Below, piece by piece: positions 8,536-15,111 of a stretch of DNA of 47,243 nucleotides; the first letter of the stretch is position 1, and each line of letters opens with the position of its first letter. The notes beneath the pieces are model-generated. The model was not told the origin of the DNA, did not search any database, and saw nothing but the letters and a program-made list of their open reading frames with translations. The DNA comes from Opitutaceae bacterium (GTDB lineage Bacteria > Verrucomicrobiota > Verrucomicrobiia > Opitutales > Opitutaceae). The position numbers were made by a program, and so were the translations under genes. The DNA lies in contig JAUSID010000053.1 of the NCBI GenBank assembly GCA_030648295.1, positions 1 to 47,243 on the forward strand, given 5' to 3'.

Positions 8536-8606
8536 AACCACGGATTTCACGGATGACGACGGATCGCGAATTGGTTCATCCGTGGTCGTCCGTGTGATCC
8601 GTGGTT
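8536..8606. repeat. Palindromic element, family E (AACCACGGAT ends)
   Basis: AACCACGGATTTCACGGATG at 8536-8555 is answered by CATCCGTGG...CGTGTGATCCGTGGTT ending at 8606. It forms a 71-base hairpin between the mutarotase and the upstream TIM-barrel gene. From memory, similar AACCACGGAT hairpins are common in Verrucomicrobiota and Planctomycetota; I cannot check this here. Confidence 0.7.
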
Positions 8607-8645
8607 GCCCCTTCATGAAACTTGAACTGTTCACAATGAGTTTCG

Positions 8646-9464
8646 CTATTCATGCGCGACGTTCCGCCGGAATGCGTCCATCGTCTGCCGGGCGGCGGCA
8701 GCCGGGTCCGGCAGCGGGAGTATTTCCGCCGAGAGATAGCCAGCGTATTTGATCTCGCGCAGCGCAGCGATGATGGGCGCGATGGCGGTCTGGCCCATGC
8801 CGATCGCGCGGCGGTTCGAATCGGCGAAATGAACATGCCCGAGCATCGGACCGGCCTCGCGGATGGCCGCGGCCGAATTCGCCTCGTCGATGTTCATGTG
8901 GAAAAGGTCGCCGAGAATCCGGATGTTGCGCGTGCGCAGGGTTCGCAGCCAGGCGGCGGTGTCGCCGAGCCGGTTGAGGAGATTGGTCTCGTAACGATTC
9001 AGCGGCTCGTAGAGCAGCGGCACGCCGCGGCTGGCAGCGTGTTCGCCGAGTTCCTCGAGCGACTCCGCGAGCCAGCCGAGCGCCTGGTCGCGGCTCACCT
9101 CGTTTTCCCACCGGCCCTGCATCGAGCCGATAATCGCCGGTGCGCCGAACCGCGCACCGAGATCGATGATGATGCGCACAAACTGGCGCGCCCTCTGACG
9201 CGACTCCGCCGAGCGATGCGAGAGCGTGAGCTTGTGCACGACCCAGCCCGCGCCCGTGCCGACGGCGGCGACGCGAAGACCGTGGCGCTGCGTGAGCTCC
9301 GGCAGGGTGGCCAGCTCGGGCGCATCGGCGCCGGGCGGAAACACCTCGACTGCATCGAAGCCAAGCGCCGCCGCCTGCGCGAATGCGTCAGCGAGCCCGT
9401 TGGAGAAGACAAAAGGTCCACCTTTGGTTTCGGGGACCAGCGACACCGTGATGGCTGAGCGCAT
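8646..9464 (-). CDS. Sugar (phosphate) isomerase/epimerase-like TIM barrel
   Basis: 272 residues, xylose-isomerase-like TIM barrel (PF01261). The metal and catalytic set is complete: E153 in LLYEPLNRYET, D186 in ILGDLFHMNIDE, H212 in HVHFADSNRR and E247 in LSAEILP. The EPLNRYE/DLFHMN pattern places it near ketose 3-epimerases and sugar isomerases; it differs from the 281-residue paralogue at 2504-3349, so the two probably act on different sugars. No signal peptide. First gene of the minus-strand sugar cluster, so a promoter is expected in the repeat-rich gap 9465-9916. Confidence 0.75.
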   Translation of the reverse strand: MRSAITVSLVPETKGGPFVFSNGLADAFAQAAALGFDAVEVFPPGADAPELATLPELTQRHGLRVAAVGTGAGWVVHKLTLSHRSAESRQRARQFVRIIIDLGARFGAPAIIGSMQGRWENEVSRDQALGWLAESLEELGEHAASRGVPLLYEPLNRYETNLLNRLGDTAAWLRTLRTRNIRILGDLFHMNIDEANSAAAIREAGPMLGHVHFADSNRRAIGMGQTAIAPIIAALREIKYAGYLSAEILPLPDPAAAARQTMDAFRRNVAHE

Positions 9465-9512
9465 CGGAACGCCAACAAGACCGCAAACGCGCCACCGCGA
9501 TCAACGTCAAAA

Positions 9513-9578
9513 AGCGAGGCGCCGTTTTAGGCGGATCGTGGTGAAAGGAAGGAACGCAGTCGTGATTGGCGCCTCGCT
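9513..9578. repeat. Hairpin with AGCGAGGCGCC arms
   Basis: AGCGAGGCGCC at 9513-9523 and GGCGCCTCGCT at 9568-9578 are perfect inverse copies 44 bases apart. It lies in the divergent gap 9465-9916 between the TIM-barrel gene and dctP. No gene is visible in this gap, which is otherwise occupied by the REP cluster that follows. Confidence 0.6.
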
Positions 9579-9656
9579 AAGTGTCCGCTGCGCGGACGGT
9601 CGAGCTCGATTGGCGTGGCATGGGTTTCCCATAAAGGGCGCGGCCGTTGTGCATTT

Positions 9657-9820
9657 CACGGGCCGGATGCCCGTGCCACTCGGAAATCACGGGCGGGACG
9701 CCCCGGCCACGCGCGACCACGGGCAGAATGCTGGGAGACGCCCGTGTTACTCGCGAACGCGGGCAGGCTGCCGGGCAGGATGCCCGTGCCACTTCCAAAC
9801 CGCGGGCGAGAGGCCCGCGC
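9657..9820. repeat. Cluster of REP-like hairpins, family F (CGGGC...GCCCGTGCCAC)
   Basis: At least four consecutive small hairpins of the form CACGGGC-N-GCCCGTGCCAC occur: 9657-9680, about 9687-9711, 9717-9755 and 9761-9791. A last one, CGCGGGCGAGAGGCCCGCGC, ends at 9820. They vary in loop and arm, so this is not a CRISPR array. Related single hairpins with CACGGCCGGGACGGCCGTG occur at 24993-25015 and 45398-45420. The cluster stands just upstream of dctP. Confidence 0.7.
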
Positions 9821-9916
9821 TGAGTTCCCCGCTTCCTTGCGCTCGACACCGCGGCTGAGGTCGTCGCATCGTGCTGCGTGCGCCGGTAAAACCGATTCGC
9901 ACCTTCGCCGAAACGC

Positions 9917-10957
9917 ATGAATCCCCGCCCATCGCACTGTTGCCCGCCAACTCCGCAAGGCAGCCGTCGCGATTTTCTCCGTCTCACCGCTACCGCCGGC
10001 GGCTGTCTTTCGCTCGGGCTGCTTGGTGGTGGTTGCGGCGCCCGTCGTGATGTGAAGGTGATCAAGCTCGCGCACGGGCTCGACCAGCAGCACAGCGTGC
10101 ACAAGGGCATGCTCTTCATGGGCGGCCGGCTCGCCGAAAAATCCGGCGGCACGATGCGGGTGGACGTCTACTCGAGCGGGCAGCTCGGCAGCGAACGCGA
10201 ATGTCTCGAACTCGTGCAGCTCGGCGGACTCGCGATGACGAAGGTGTCGGCCAGCGTGCTCGAGGGCTTCGCGGCCGAGTTCAAGGTCTTCGGGCTGCCG
10301 TATCTTTTTCGCGACAAACCCCACAAGCTCGCGGTGCTGCAGGGGGACATTGGCCGGGAGATTCTAGCTTCGCCGCAGTCGAAATTCATGCGGGGGCTGT
10401 GTTACTACGAGTCTGGCAGCCGGAGCTTCTACACGAAGCGGCCCGTCCGCACGCCCGAGGATTTGAAGGGGCTCAAGATTCGCGTGCAGGAAAGCCCGAT
10501 GGCTTTCGCGCTCATCCGCGCGTTCGGTGCGTCCGCAACGCCAATTTCGTGGGGCGAACTCTACACCGCGCTGCAGCAGGGCGTCGTGGATGGCGCGGAG
10601 AACAATCCGCCCAGCTTCCACCTCGCGAAGCACTACGAGGTCTGCCGGTTTTATTCGCTCGACGAGCATACGACGGTGCCGGACGTGGTGCTCGTCAGCA
10701 CGCATTTCTGGGCGAGCCTGACGCCACCGCAGCAGCAATGGCTGCAGGAGGCGGCGGATGAATCCGCCGCGCACCAGTGGGAGCTCTGGGAGGAGTCGAC
10801 CGCGACATCCCTCGCCGCGGTCGAGAAGGACGGGGTGGAAATCATCCGGCCCGACAAGGCCGCATTCGCGGCGAAAGTCGCCGAACTCCATGAAAACGTG
10901 AAGAAGGATCCCATTGTCGGGCCGCTGGCCCGGCGGATTGCGGAGGTGAAATCATGA
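9917..10957 (+). CDS. dctP: TRAP transporter substrate-binding protein (DctP family)
   Basis: 346 residues. The N-terminus has a twin-arginine motif (SRRDFLRLTA near 16-25) and then LGLLGGGCGA, a plausible lipobox, so the protein may be a TAT-exported lipoprotein. The mature domain is a DctP-family binding protein: SSGQLGSERECLELVQLG, FGLPYLFRD, LKGLKIRVQESP with the conserved Arg that binds the substrate carboxylate, and DGAENNPPSF. These proteins deliver C4-dicarboxylates or sugar acids to the permease. The convergent uronate isomerase and epimerase genes make hexuronates the likely substrate (inference). The permease genes follow after an unusual 186-base gap filled by two repeats. Confidence 0.93.
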   Translation: MNPRPSHCCPPTPQGSRRDFLRLTATAGGCLSLGLLGGGCGARRDVKVIKLAHGLDQQHSVHKGMLFMGGRLAEKSGGTMRVDVYSSGQLGSERECLELVQLGGLAMTKVSASVLEGFAAEFKVFGLPYLFRDKPHKLAVLQGDIGREILASPQSKFMRGLCYYESGSRSFYTKRPVRTPEDLKGLKIRVQESPMAFALIRAFGASATPISWGELYTALQQGVVDGAENNPPSFHLAKHYEVCRFYSLDEHTTVPDVVLVSTHFWASLTPPQQQWLQEAADESAAHQWELWEESTATSLAAVEKDGVEIIRPDKAAFAAKVAELHENVKKDPIVGPLARRIAEVKS

Positions 10958-10962
10958 TAAGG

Positions 10963-11045
10963 GACAAAAGGACCAAGGGACTAAGGGACCAAGGGACTAA
11001 GGGACTAAGGGACAAAGAGGCTAAGGGGCCAAGGGACCAAGGGTC
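10963..11045. repeat. Degenerate tandem array of AAGGGAC(C/T) units
   Basis: About ten units of 7-10 bases around the core AAGGGAC, such as GGACCAAGGGACTAAGGGAC, fill the first half of the dctP-dctQ gap. The array is strongly purine-rich on the plus strand. It begins 5 bases after the dctP stop codon. Confidence 0.8.
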
Positions 11046-11056
11046 TGAGATCGCTT

Positions 11057-11114
11057 GTAGCGGAAGCCGTGAGGCTTTCGCCGCTCCGGACGAAACGCTC
11101 ACGCGTTCCGCTAC
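11057..11114. repeat. Palindromic element, family G (GTAGCGGAA ends)
   Basis: GTAGCGGAAGCCGTGAGGCT begins the left arm at 11057. The right arm (11091-11114, starting CGAAACGCTCACGCG and ending CCGCTAC) is identical over 24 bases to the right arm of the copy at 15018-15085. This stem-loop lies inside the TRAP operon between dctP and dctQ. Confidence 0.75.
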
Positions 11115-11143
11115 GTTCCAGCCGCGTCGCTCGACGTCTCGAT

Positions 11144-11650
11144 ATGAAACGACTCCGTGAGGTAATCGACGGGCTGCTCGGCTGGTCCATCTGCCTGCTG
11201 ATGGCCGTGATGGTCATCAACGTGCTGTGGCAGGTCTTCACCCGCTTTGTCCTCCGGCATCCGTCCAGCTTTACCGAGGAAGCCGCCCGTTACATGATGA
11301 TCTGGGTCGGTCTATTGGGGTCGGCCTATGCCAGCGGCAAGAAGGCGCACCTCGCACTCGATCTCGTCACTGCGCGGTTGCACGGAGCACGGAAACGGGC
11401 CTCCGAGTTGTTCATCCATTCGATGGTGCTGTTGTTCGCGCTGGCCGTGCTCGTCGGCGGCGGCGGCCGGCTGGTCTGGATTCAGCTGAAGCTCGGCCAG
11501 CAGTCGGCTGCCTTGGAGGTGAAACTTGGATACATCTATCTCGCGGTGCCGCTGGCCGGCGTGTTCATCGCATTCTATAGCATCCTCGCATTGCGCGAGG
11601 CGGCCCGTGGTCACAACGATGCGGCGCACCCACCCTCAGGGCTGAACTGA
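11144..11650 (+). CDS. dctQ: TRAP transporter small permease (DctQ)
   Basis: 168 residues with four hydrophobic segments, near 10-32, 45-65, 86-106 and 128-150, the expected DctQ topology. LWQVFTRFVLRHPSSFTEEAARYMMIWVGLLGSAYA is the characteristic core (shown in part: SFTEEAARY, WVGLLGSAYA). The small subunit couples the binding protein to the large permease. ATG 11144 is chosen because the frame upstream runs through the palindromic repeat. One base separates its stop codon from the dctM start, so the two permease genes are tightly coupled. Confidence 0.9.
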   Translation: MKRLREVIDGLLGWSICLLMAVMVINVLWQVFTRFVLRHPSSFTEEAARYMMIWVGLLGSAYASGKKAHLALDLVTARLHGARKRASELFIHSMVLLFALAVLVGGGGRLVWIQLKLGQQSAALEVKLGYIYLAVPLAGVFIAFYSILALREAARGHNDAAHPPSGLN

Positions 11651-11651
11651 C

Positions 11652-12944
11652 ATGAACGAAGCGCTCATCCTTGGCGTGGTCTTCGTGGTGCTGTTGCTGG
11701 CGGGCGTGCCGATCTCGTTTGTCATCGGCACCGCGGCGGTGGCGGCGCTGCTGATGTCGCTCGACCCCGCCGCGGCGGTGACGGTCGTGGCCCAGCGGAT
11801 GGCCACCGGGCTCGACAGTTTTGCGCTGCTGGCGATTCCGTTCTTCATCCTGTCGGGGCAACTGATGAACCGCGGCGGCATTGCGCGGCGGTTGATTGAT
11901 TTGGCGAAAGTGATTGTGGGCCGGCTGCCCGGTGGGCTCGCCTACGTGAACATTCTCGGCAGCATGCTGTTTGGCTCCATCTCCGGTTCGGCGGTCGCGG
12001 CGGCGGCGGCGATTGGCGGCGTGATGACGCCGCTGATGAAACGCGAAGGCTACAACCGCGAGTTCTGTGCCGCGGTCAACATCACGTCGGCGCCGATCGG
12101 GCTGCTGATTCCACCGAGCAACATCATGGTGGTGTATTCGCTCGCAAGCGGCGGCGTGTCGATCGCAGCCCTCTTCCTCGCGGGTTACGTCCCGGGAATC
12201 CTGCTCGGCCTGGCGTTGATGCTCGTGGCCGGCGTGATTGCGAAACGGCGAAAGTACCCGGTGGGCGAGAAAGTGGCGATGGGCGAGGGCGTGCGAATTT
12301 TCCTGGCGGCGGTGCCGAGCCTGCTGCTCATCGCCATCGTGATGGGCGGAATCATTCTCGGGTGGTTCACGCCCACGGAGGCAAGCGCGATCGCGGTCGC
12401 CTATACATTTGTCCTCTCGGTTTTGATTTATCGCGAAATCAGGTGGAGCGAGTTGGCGCGGCTGTTCACCGATTCCGCCGCCACGACGGCGATCGTGCTG
12501 CTGCTGGTGGGCACCTCCATGGGCATGTCGTGGGTGATGTCGTCCGCCAACATTCCGCAGACCATCACCGAGATGCTGCTCGCCCTCACGCATGACAAGG
12601 TCCTGCTGCTGCTCATCATCAACGTGCTGCTGCTCGTCGTCGGTACGTTCATGGACATGACGCCCGCCGTGTTGATCTTCACGCCGATCCTGCTGCCCGT
12701 GGTGATGAAGTTCGGCATGACTCCGCTTCACTTCGGCCTGGTGCTCATTTTCAACCTCTGCATCGGGCTGTGCACGCCGCCGGTCGGCAACTGTCTGTTC
12801 GTCGGTTGCAGCGTCGCGGAAACGACCATCGCGAAAGTGTGGCGGCCCCTGCTGCCATTTTTCTTTGCGATGTTTGTGGTGCTGATGGCCGTCACCTACT
12901 GGCCCGCGCTTTCGCTCGCGCTGCCGAAGGCACTGGGTTTCTGA
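11652..12944 (+). CDS. dctM: TRAP transporter large permease (DctM)
   Basis: 430 residues, typical DctM length, with about 12-13 hydrophobic segments throughout. Family marks are LSGQLMNRGGIARRLIDLAK near 58-77, GSISGSAVAAAAAIGGVMTP near 107-126, the IGLLIPPSNIMVVYS loop near 150-164, and GLCTPPVGNCLFVG near 373-386. It is the secondary transporter that uses an ion gradient, usually Na+, to move the substrate handed over by DctP. Start follows dctQ directly. The downstream flank is a short G-rich tandem before the convergent DUF3788 gene. Confidence 0.94.
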   Translation: MNEALILGVVFVVLLLAGVPISFVIGTAAVAALLMSLDPAAAVTVVAQRMATGLDSFALLAIPFFILSGQLMNRGGIARRLIDLAKVIVGRLPGGLAYVNILGSMLFGSISGSAVAAAAAIGGVMTPLMKREGYNREFCAAVNITSAPIGLLIPPSNIMVVYSLASGGVSIAALFLAGYVPGILLGLALMLVAGVIAKRRKYPVGEKVAMGEGVRIFLAAVPSLLLIAIVMGGIILGWFTPTEASAIAVAYTFVLSVLIYREIRWSELARLFTDSAATTAIVLLLVGTSMGMSWVMSSANIPQTITEMLLALTHDKVLLLLIINVLLLVVGTFMDMTPAVLIFTPILLPVVMKFGMTPLHFGLVLIFNLCIGLCTPPVGNCLFVGCSVAETTIAKVWRPLLPFFFAMFVVLMAVTYWPALSLALPKALGF

Positions 12945-12994
12945 GGGCGGAGGCGCGGAGGCGCGGAGGGGCGGAGGGGCGGAGGGGCAGAGGA
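12945..12994. repeat. G-rich tandem repeat (GGAGGGGC / GGAGGCGC units)
   Basis: Directly after the dctM stop codon, five or six units of GCGGAGGCGCGGAGGGGCGG type (period 8-10) form a purine-rich strand. They are followed by AGATGGTCGGATGACCAGG, a motif shared with 1015-1032. The array separates convergent genes. Confidence 0.7.
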
Positions 12995-13017
12995 CAGATG
13001 GTCGGATGACCAGGTGC

Positions 13018-13437
13018 TCAATTTGCCAGCTTGATCGCGGCGAGCTTCTTCAAGGTCCCGACGTCCCGTGGCGATCTAACGACAAGCCGGACTCCCGTTC
13101 CATCCGGGTATTTCGGCGCGATTTCCAAGGCATGAACGATTCTACGAGGCAGCGGAGTTTTCCTCGCCGCGAGCATCGCCTTGTCGCCGAGAATAAAGAG
13201 CACGTTGAAGCAGTCCTCACTTGGAGAGAGCCACACGATGGTTCGGTCCTTCCGCTTGACGCGTAACGTCCAGCCCCATTTCGGTGAGTGGCATTTCCAT
13301 TCGTGCACGTTCACCCCGTACATCTGGGCGAGGCCCGACAGCAGTTGATCCCACGTGGTTCTGGCCGGACCGAGGGCAACGGATAGCTCGGCGTCGGTTG
13401 GCTGGGCCGTTTTTCCGATGAAGGCGTTCGCAGGCAT
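13018..13437 (-). CDS. DUF3788 family protein
   Basis: 139 residues matching the length and pattern of DUF3788 (PF12663): an N-terminal helix with TDAELSVALG, then TWDQLLSGL, a core of beta strands (WKCHSPKWGWTLRVKRKDRT, IVWLSPSEDCFNVLFILGDK) and a C-terminal DVGTLKKLAAIKLAN. Members are small soluble proteins of unknown function found as single genes in many bacteria. No signal peptide or membrane segment. It stands between the convergent TRAP operon and the co-directional uxaC and is probably not part of the uronate pathway. Confidence 0.7.
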   Translation of the reverse strand: MPANAFIGKTAQPTDAELSVALGPARTTWDQLLSGLAQMYGVNVHEWKCHSPKWGWTLRVKRKDRTIVWLSPSEDCFNVLFILGDKAMLAARKTPLPRRIVHALEIAPKYPDGTGVRLVVRSPRDVGTLKKLAAIKLAN

Positions 13438-13495
13438 GGAAAACTGGACGCGTCGCTTCTACACCCGCTACCGGGAAATGAGAGCTGAAATTCCT

Positions 13496-14941
13496 TCATT
13501 TCTTCTTCCCCGAATATTCCGGCGCGAGTTCGAGCCGGAAGAAATCGCGGGCGTTCGCGAAGCAGATGTTCTTCACCATCGCGCCGACTGTTTTCAGATC
13601 GTTCGGCATCTCGCCACGCGCCATGTCCTGACCGAGCAGGTTGCACAGCGTGCGCCGGAAGTATTCGTGCCGCGGATAACTGACGAAGCTGCGCGAATCC
13701 GTGATCATGCCGACGAAGCGCGAGAGCAGCCCGATGTTCGACAGCGCGTTCAACTGCCACTCCATGCCTTCCTTCTGGTCGAGGAACCACCAGCCGCTGC
13801 CGAACTGCACTTTGCCGGGAATCGAACCGTCCTGGAAATTGCCCGTCATCGCGGCGAACGCGTAATTATCCCGCGGATTGTTGTTGTAGATGATCGTCCG
13901 CGGCAGCTGGTCGGTCGAGTCGAGGGCATTGAGATACCGCGAAAGCGCCGACGCCTGCGGGAAGTCGCCGATCGAGTCGAACCCCGTGTCGGGCCCCAGC
14001 TTCGTCAACAGCCGGGTGTTGTTGTTGCGCAGCGCGCCGAGGTGGAGCTGCTTCGTCCAGCCGCGCGCCGCGTCCCAGCGGCCGAATTCGAGCATCAGAT
14101 ACGAGCCAAACCGCGCCGCCTCCTCCGCGGACGCCGCGCGACCGCCGCGCACCGCGTCGAACACCATCCGCGCCTGCGCGTGCGTGCACGGCTCCGACAG
14201 TGCGCGGTCGAGTCCATGATCGGACACGCGGCAGCCGGCGGCGTGAAAATCGTCGTGTCGTTTCTTTAGCGCGCTCAGCAGATCGTCGAACGACTTGATC
14301 CCGTTCGCCCCGCCGGCTGCGCCCGCCAGTTTGTCGACCCACGGGTTGAATGCGGCGGCATTCGTGACGCCCAGCGCCTTGTCCGGCCGGAATGCCGGAT
14401 ACACGCGAGCCTTCAGTTTGCCGGGATTGCGGCGGATCGCCTCGTGGTGCTGAAGCGAGTCCGCCGGATCGTCCGTCGTGCACACGGCCGCGACGTGTGA
14501 ATTGTTGAGGAGATCGTGCACGCGTAGCTTCGGCAATTTCGCGTTGGCCTGGTGCCAGATTTTCTCCGCCGACTTGCCGTCGAGCAGCCCGGTCACGCCA
14601 AAGTACGTCTTCAGCTCCAGGTGTGTCCACTGGTAGAGCGGATTCCGCAGCGTGTGCGGTACGGTCTCGGCCCAGGCCTGGAACTTCTCGCGCGGGGTCG
14701 CGTCGCCGGTGACGAATCGCTCCGGCACCCCGTTCGCGCGCATCGCACGCCATTTGTAGTGATCACCGCCGAGCCAGAGTTCGGCCAGGTCGGCAAACTG
14801 GTGGTTGCGCGCAATCAGATCCGGCGGCAGGTGGCAGTGATAGTCGAAAATCGGTTCGCCCGCCGCGTAACGATGATAGAGATCGCGCGCCTGCCTCGTG
14901 GTGAGCAGGAAATCGTCGTGGATGAAGTTGCGTGTGGCCAT
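13496..14941 (-). CDS. uxaC: Glucuronate (uronate) isomerase
   Basis: 481 residues, usual for UxaC (PF02614), which converts D-glucuronate to D-fructuronate and D-galacturonate to D-tagaturonate in the cytosol. The start ATRNFIHDDFLLTTRQARDL and the metal motif FDYHCHLPP (H35, H37) are diagnostic of this amidohydrolase-fold enzyme. Further family segments are HTHLELKTYFGV-like (residues near 100-115), LGALRNNNTR and RHEYFRRTLCNLLGQ near the C-terminus. The open frame extends upstream to 15094 through a palindromic repeat, so ATG 14941 is chosen. Downstream of uxaE on the same strand. Confidence 0.95.
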   Translation of the reverse strand: MATRNFIHDDFLLTTRQARDLYHRYAAGEPIFDYHCHLPPDLIARNHQFADLAELWLGGDHYKWRAMRANGVPERFVTGDATPREKFQAWAETVPHTLRNPLYQWTHLELKTYFGVTGLLDGKSAEKIWHQANAKLPKLRVHDLLNNSHVAAVCTTDDPADSLQHHEAIRRNPGKLKARVYPAFRPDKALGVTNAAAFNPWVDKLAGAAGGANGIKSFDDLLSALKKRHDDFHAAGCRVSDHGLDRALSEPCTHAQARMVFDAVRGGRAASAEEAARFGSYLMLEFGRWDAARGWTKQLHLGALRNNNTRLLTKLGPDTGFDSIGDFPQASALSRYLNALDSTDQLPRTIIYNNNPRDNYAFAAMTGNFQDGSIPGKVQFGSGWWFLDQKEGMEWQLNALSNIGLLSRFVGMITDSRSFVSYPRHEYFRRTLCNLLGQDMARGEMPNDLKTVGAMVKNICFANARDFFRLELAPEYSGKKK

Positions 14942-15017
14942 GAGAGGGGAGGGCGGTGGAAGCGGACGGGGCGTGTCACCGTAAAACCTGCGCTGGAGAG
15001 CATTGATGCCGATCCGT

Positions 15018-15085
15018 GTAGCGGAACGCGTAAGCGTTTCGTTTTTCGGAACCTGATTCGGCGAAACGCTCACGCGTTCCGCTAC
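15018..15085. repeat. Palindromic element, family G (GTAGCGGAACGCG ends)
   Basis: GTAGCGGAACGCGTAAGCGT starts at 15018, and its inverse with one mismatch ends at 15085 (CACGCGTTCCGCTAC). The right arm is identical over 24 bases to the copy at 11057-11114. It lies between uxaE and uxaC, so both copies in the window are in co-directional gaps of the uronate-related genes. Confidence 0.8.
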
Positions 15086-15111
15086 AAGGGGCATTTTGGG
15101 GCCACCGCATT

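Noticed and set aside
9657-9820. Possible CRISPR array
   Set aside because: The hairpins vary in arm and loop, have no constant-length spacers, and no cas gene is near.
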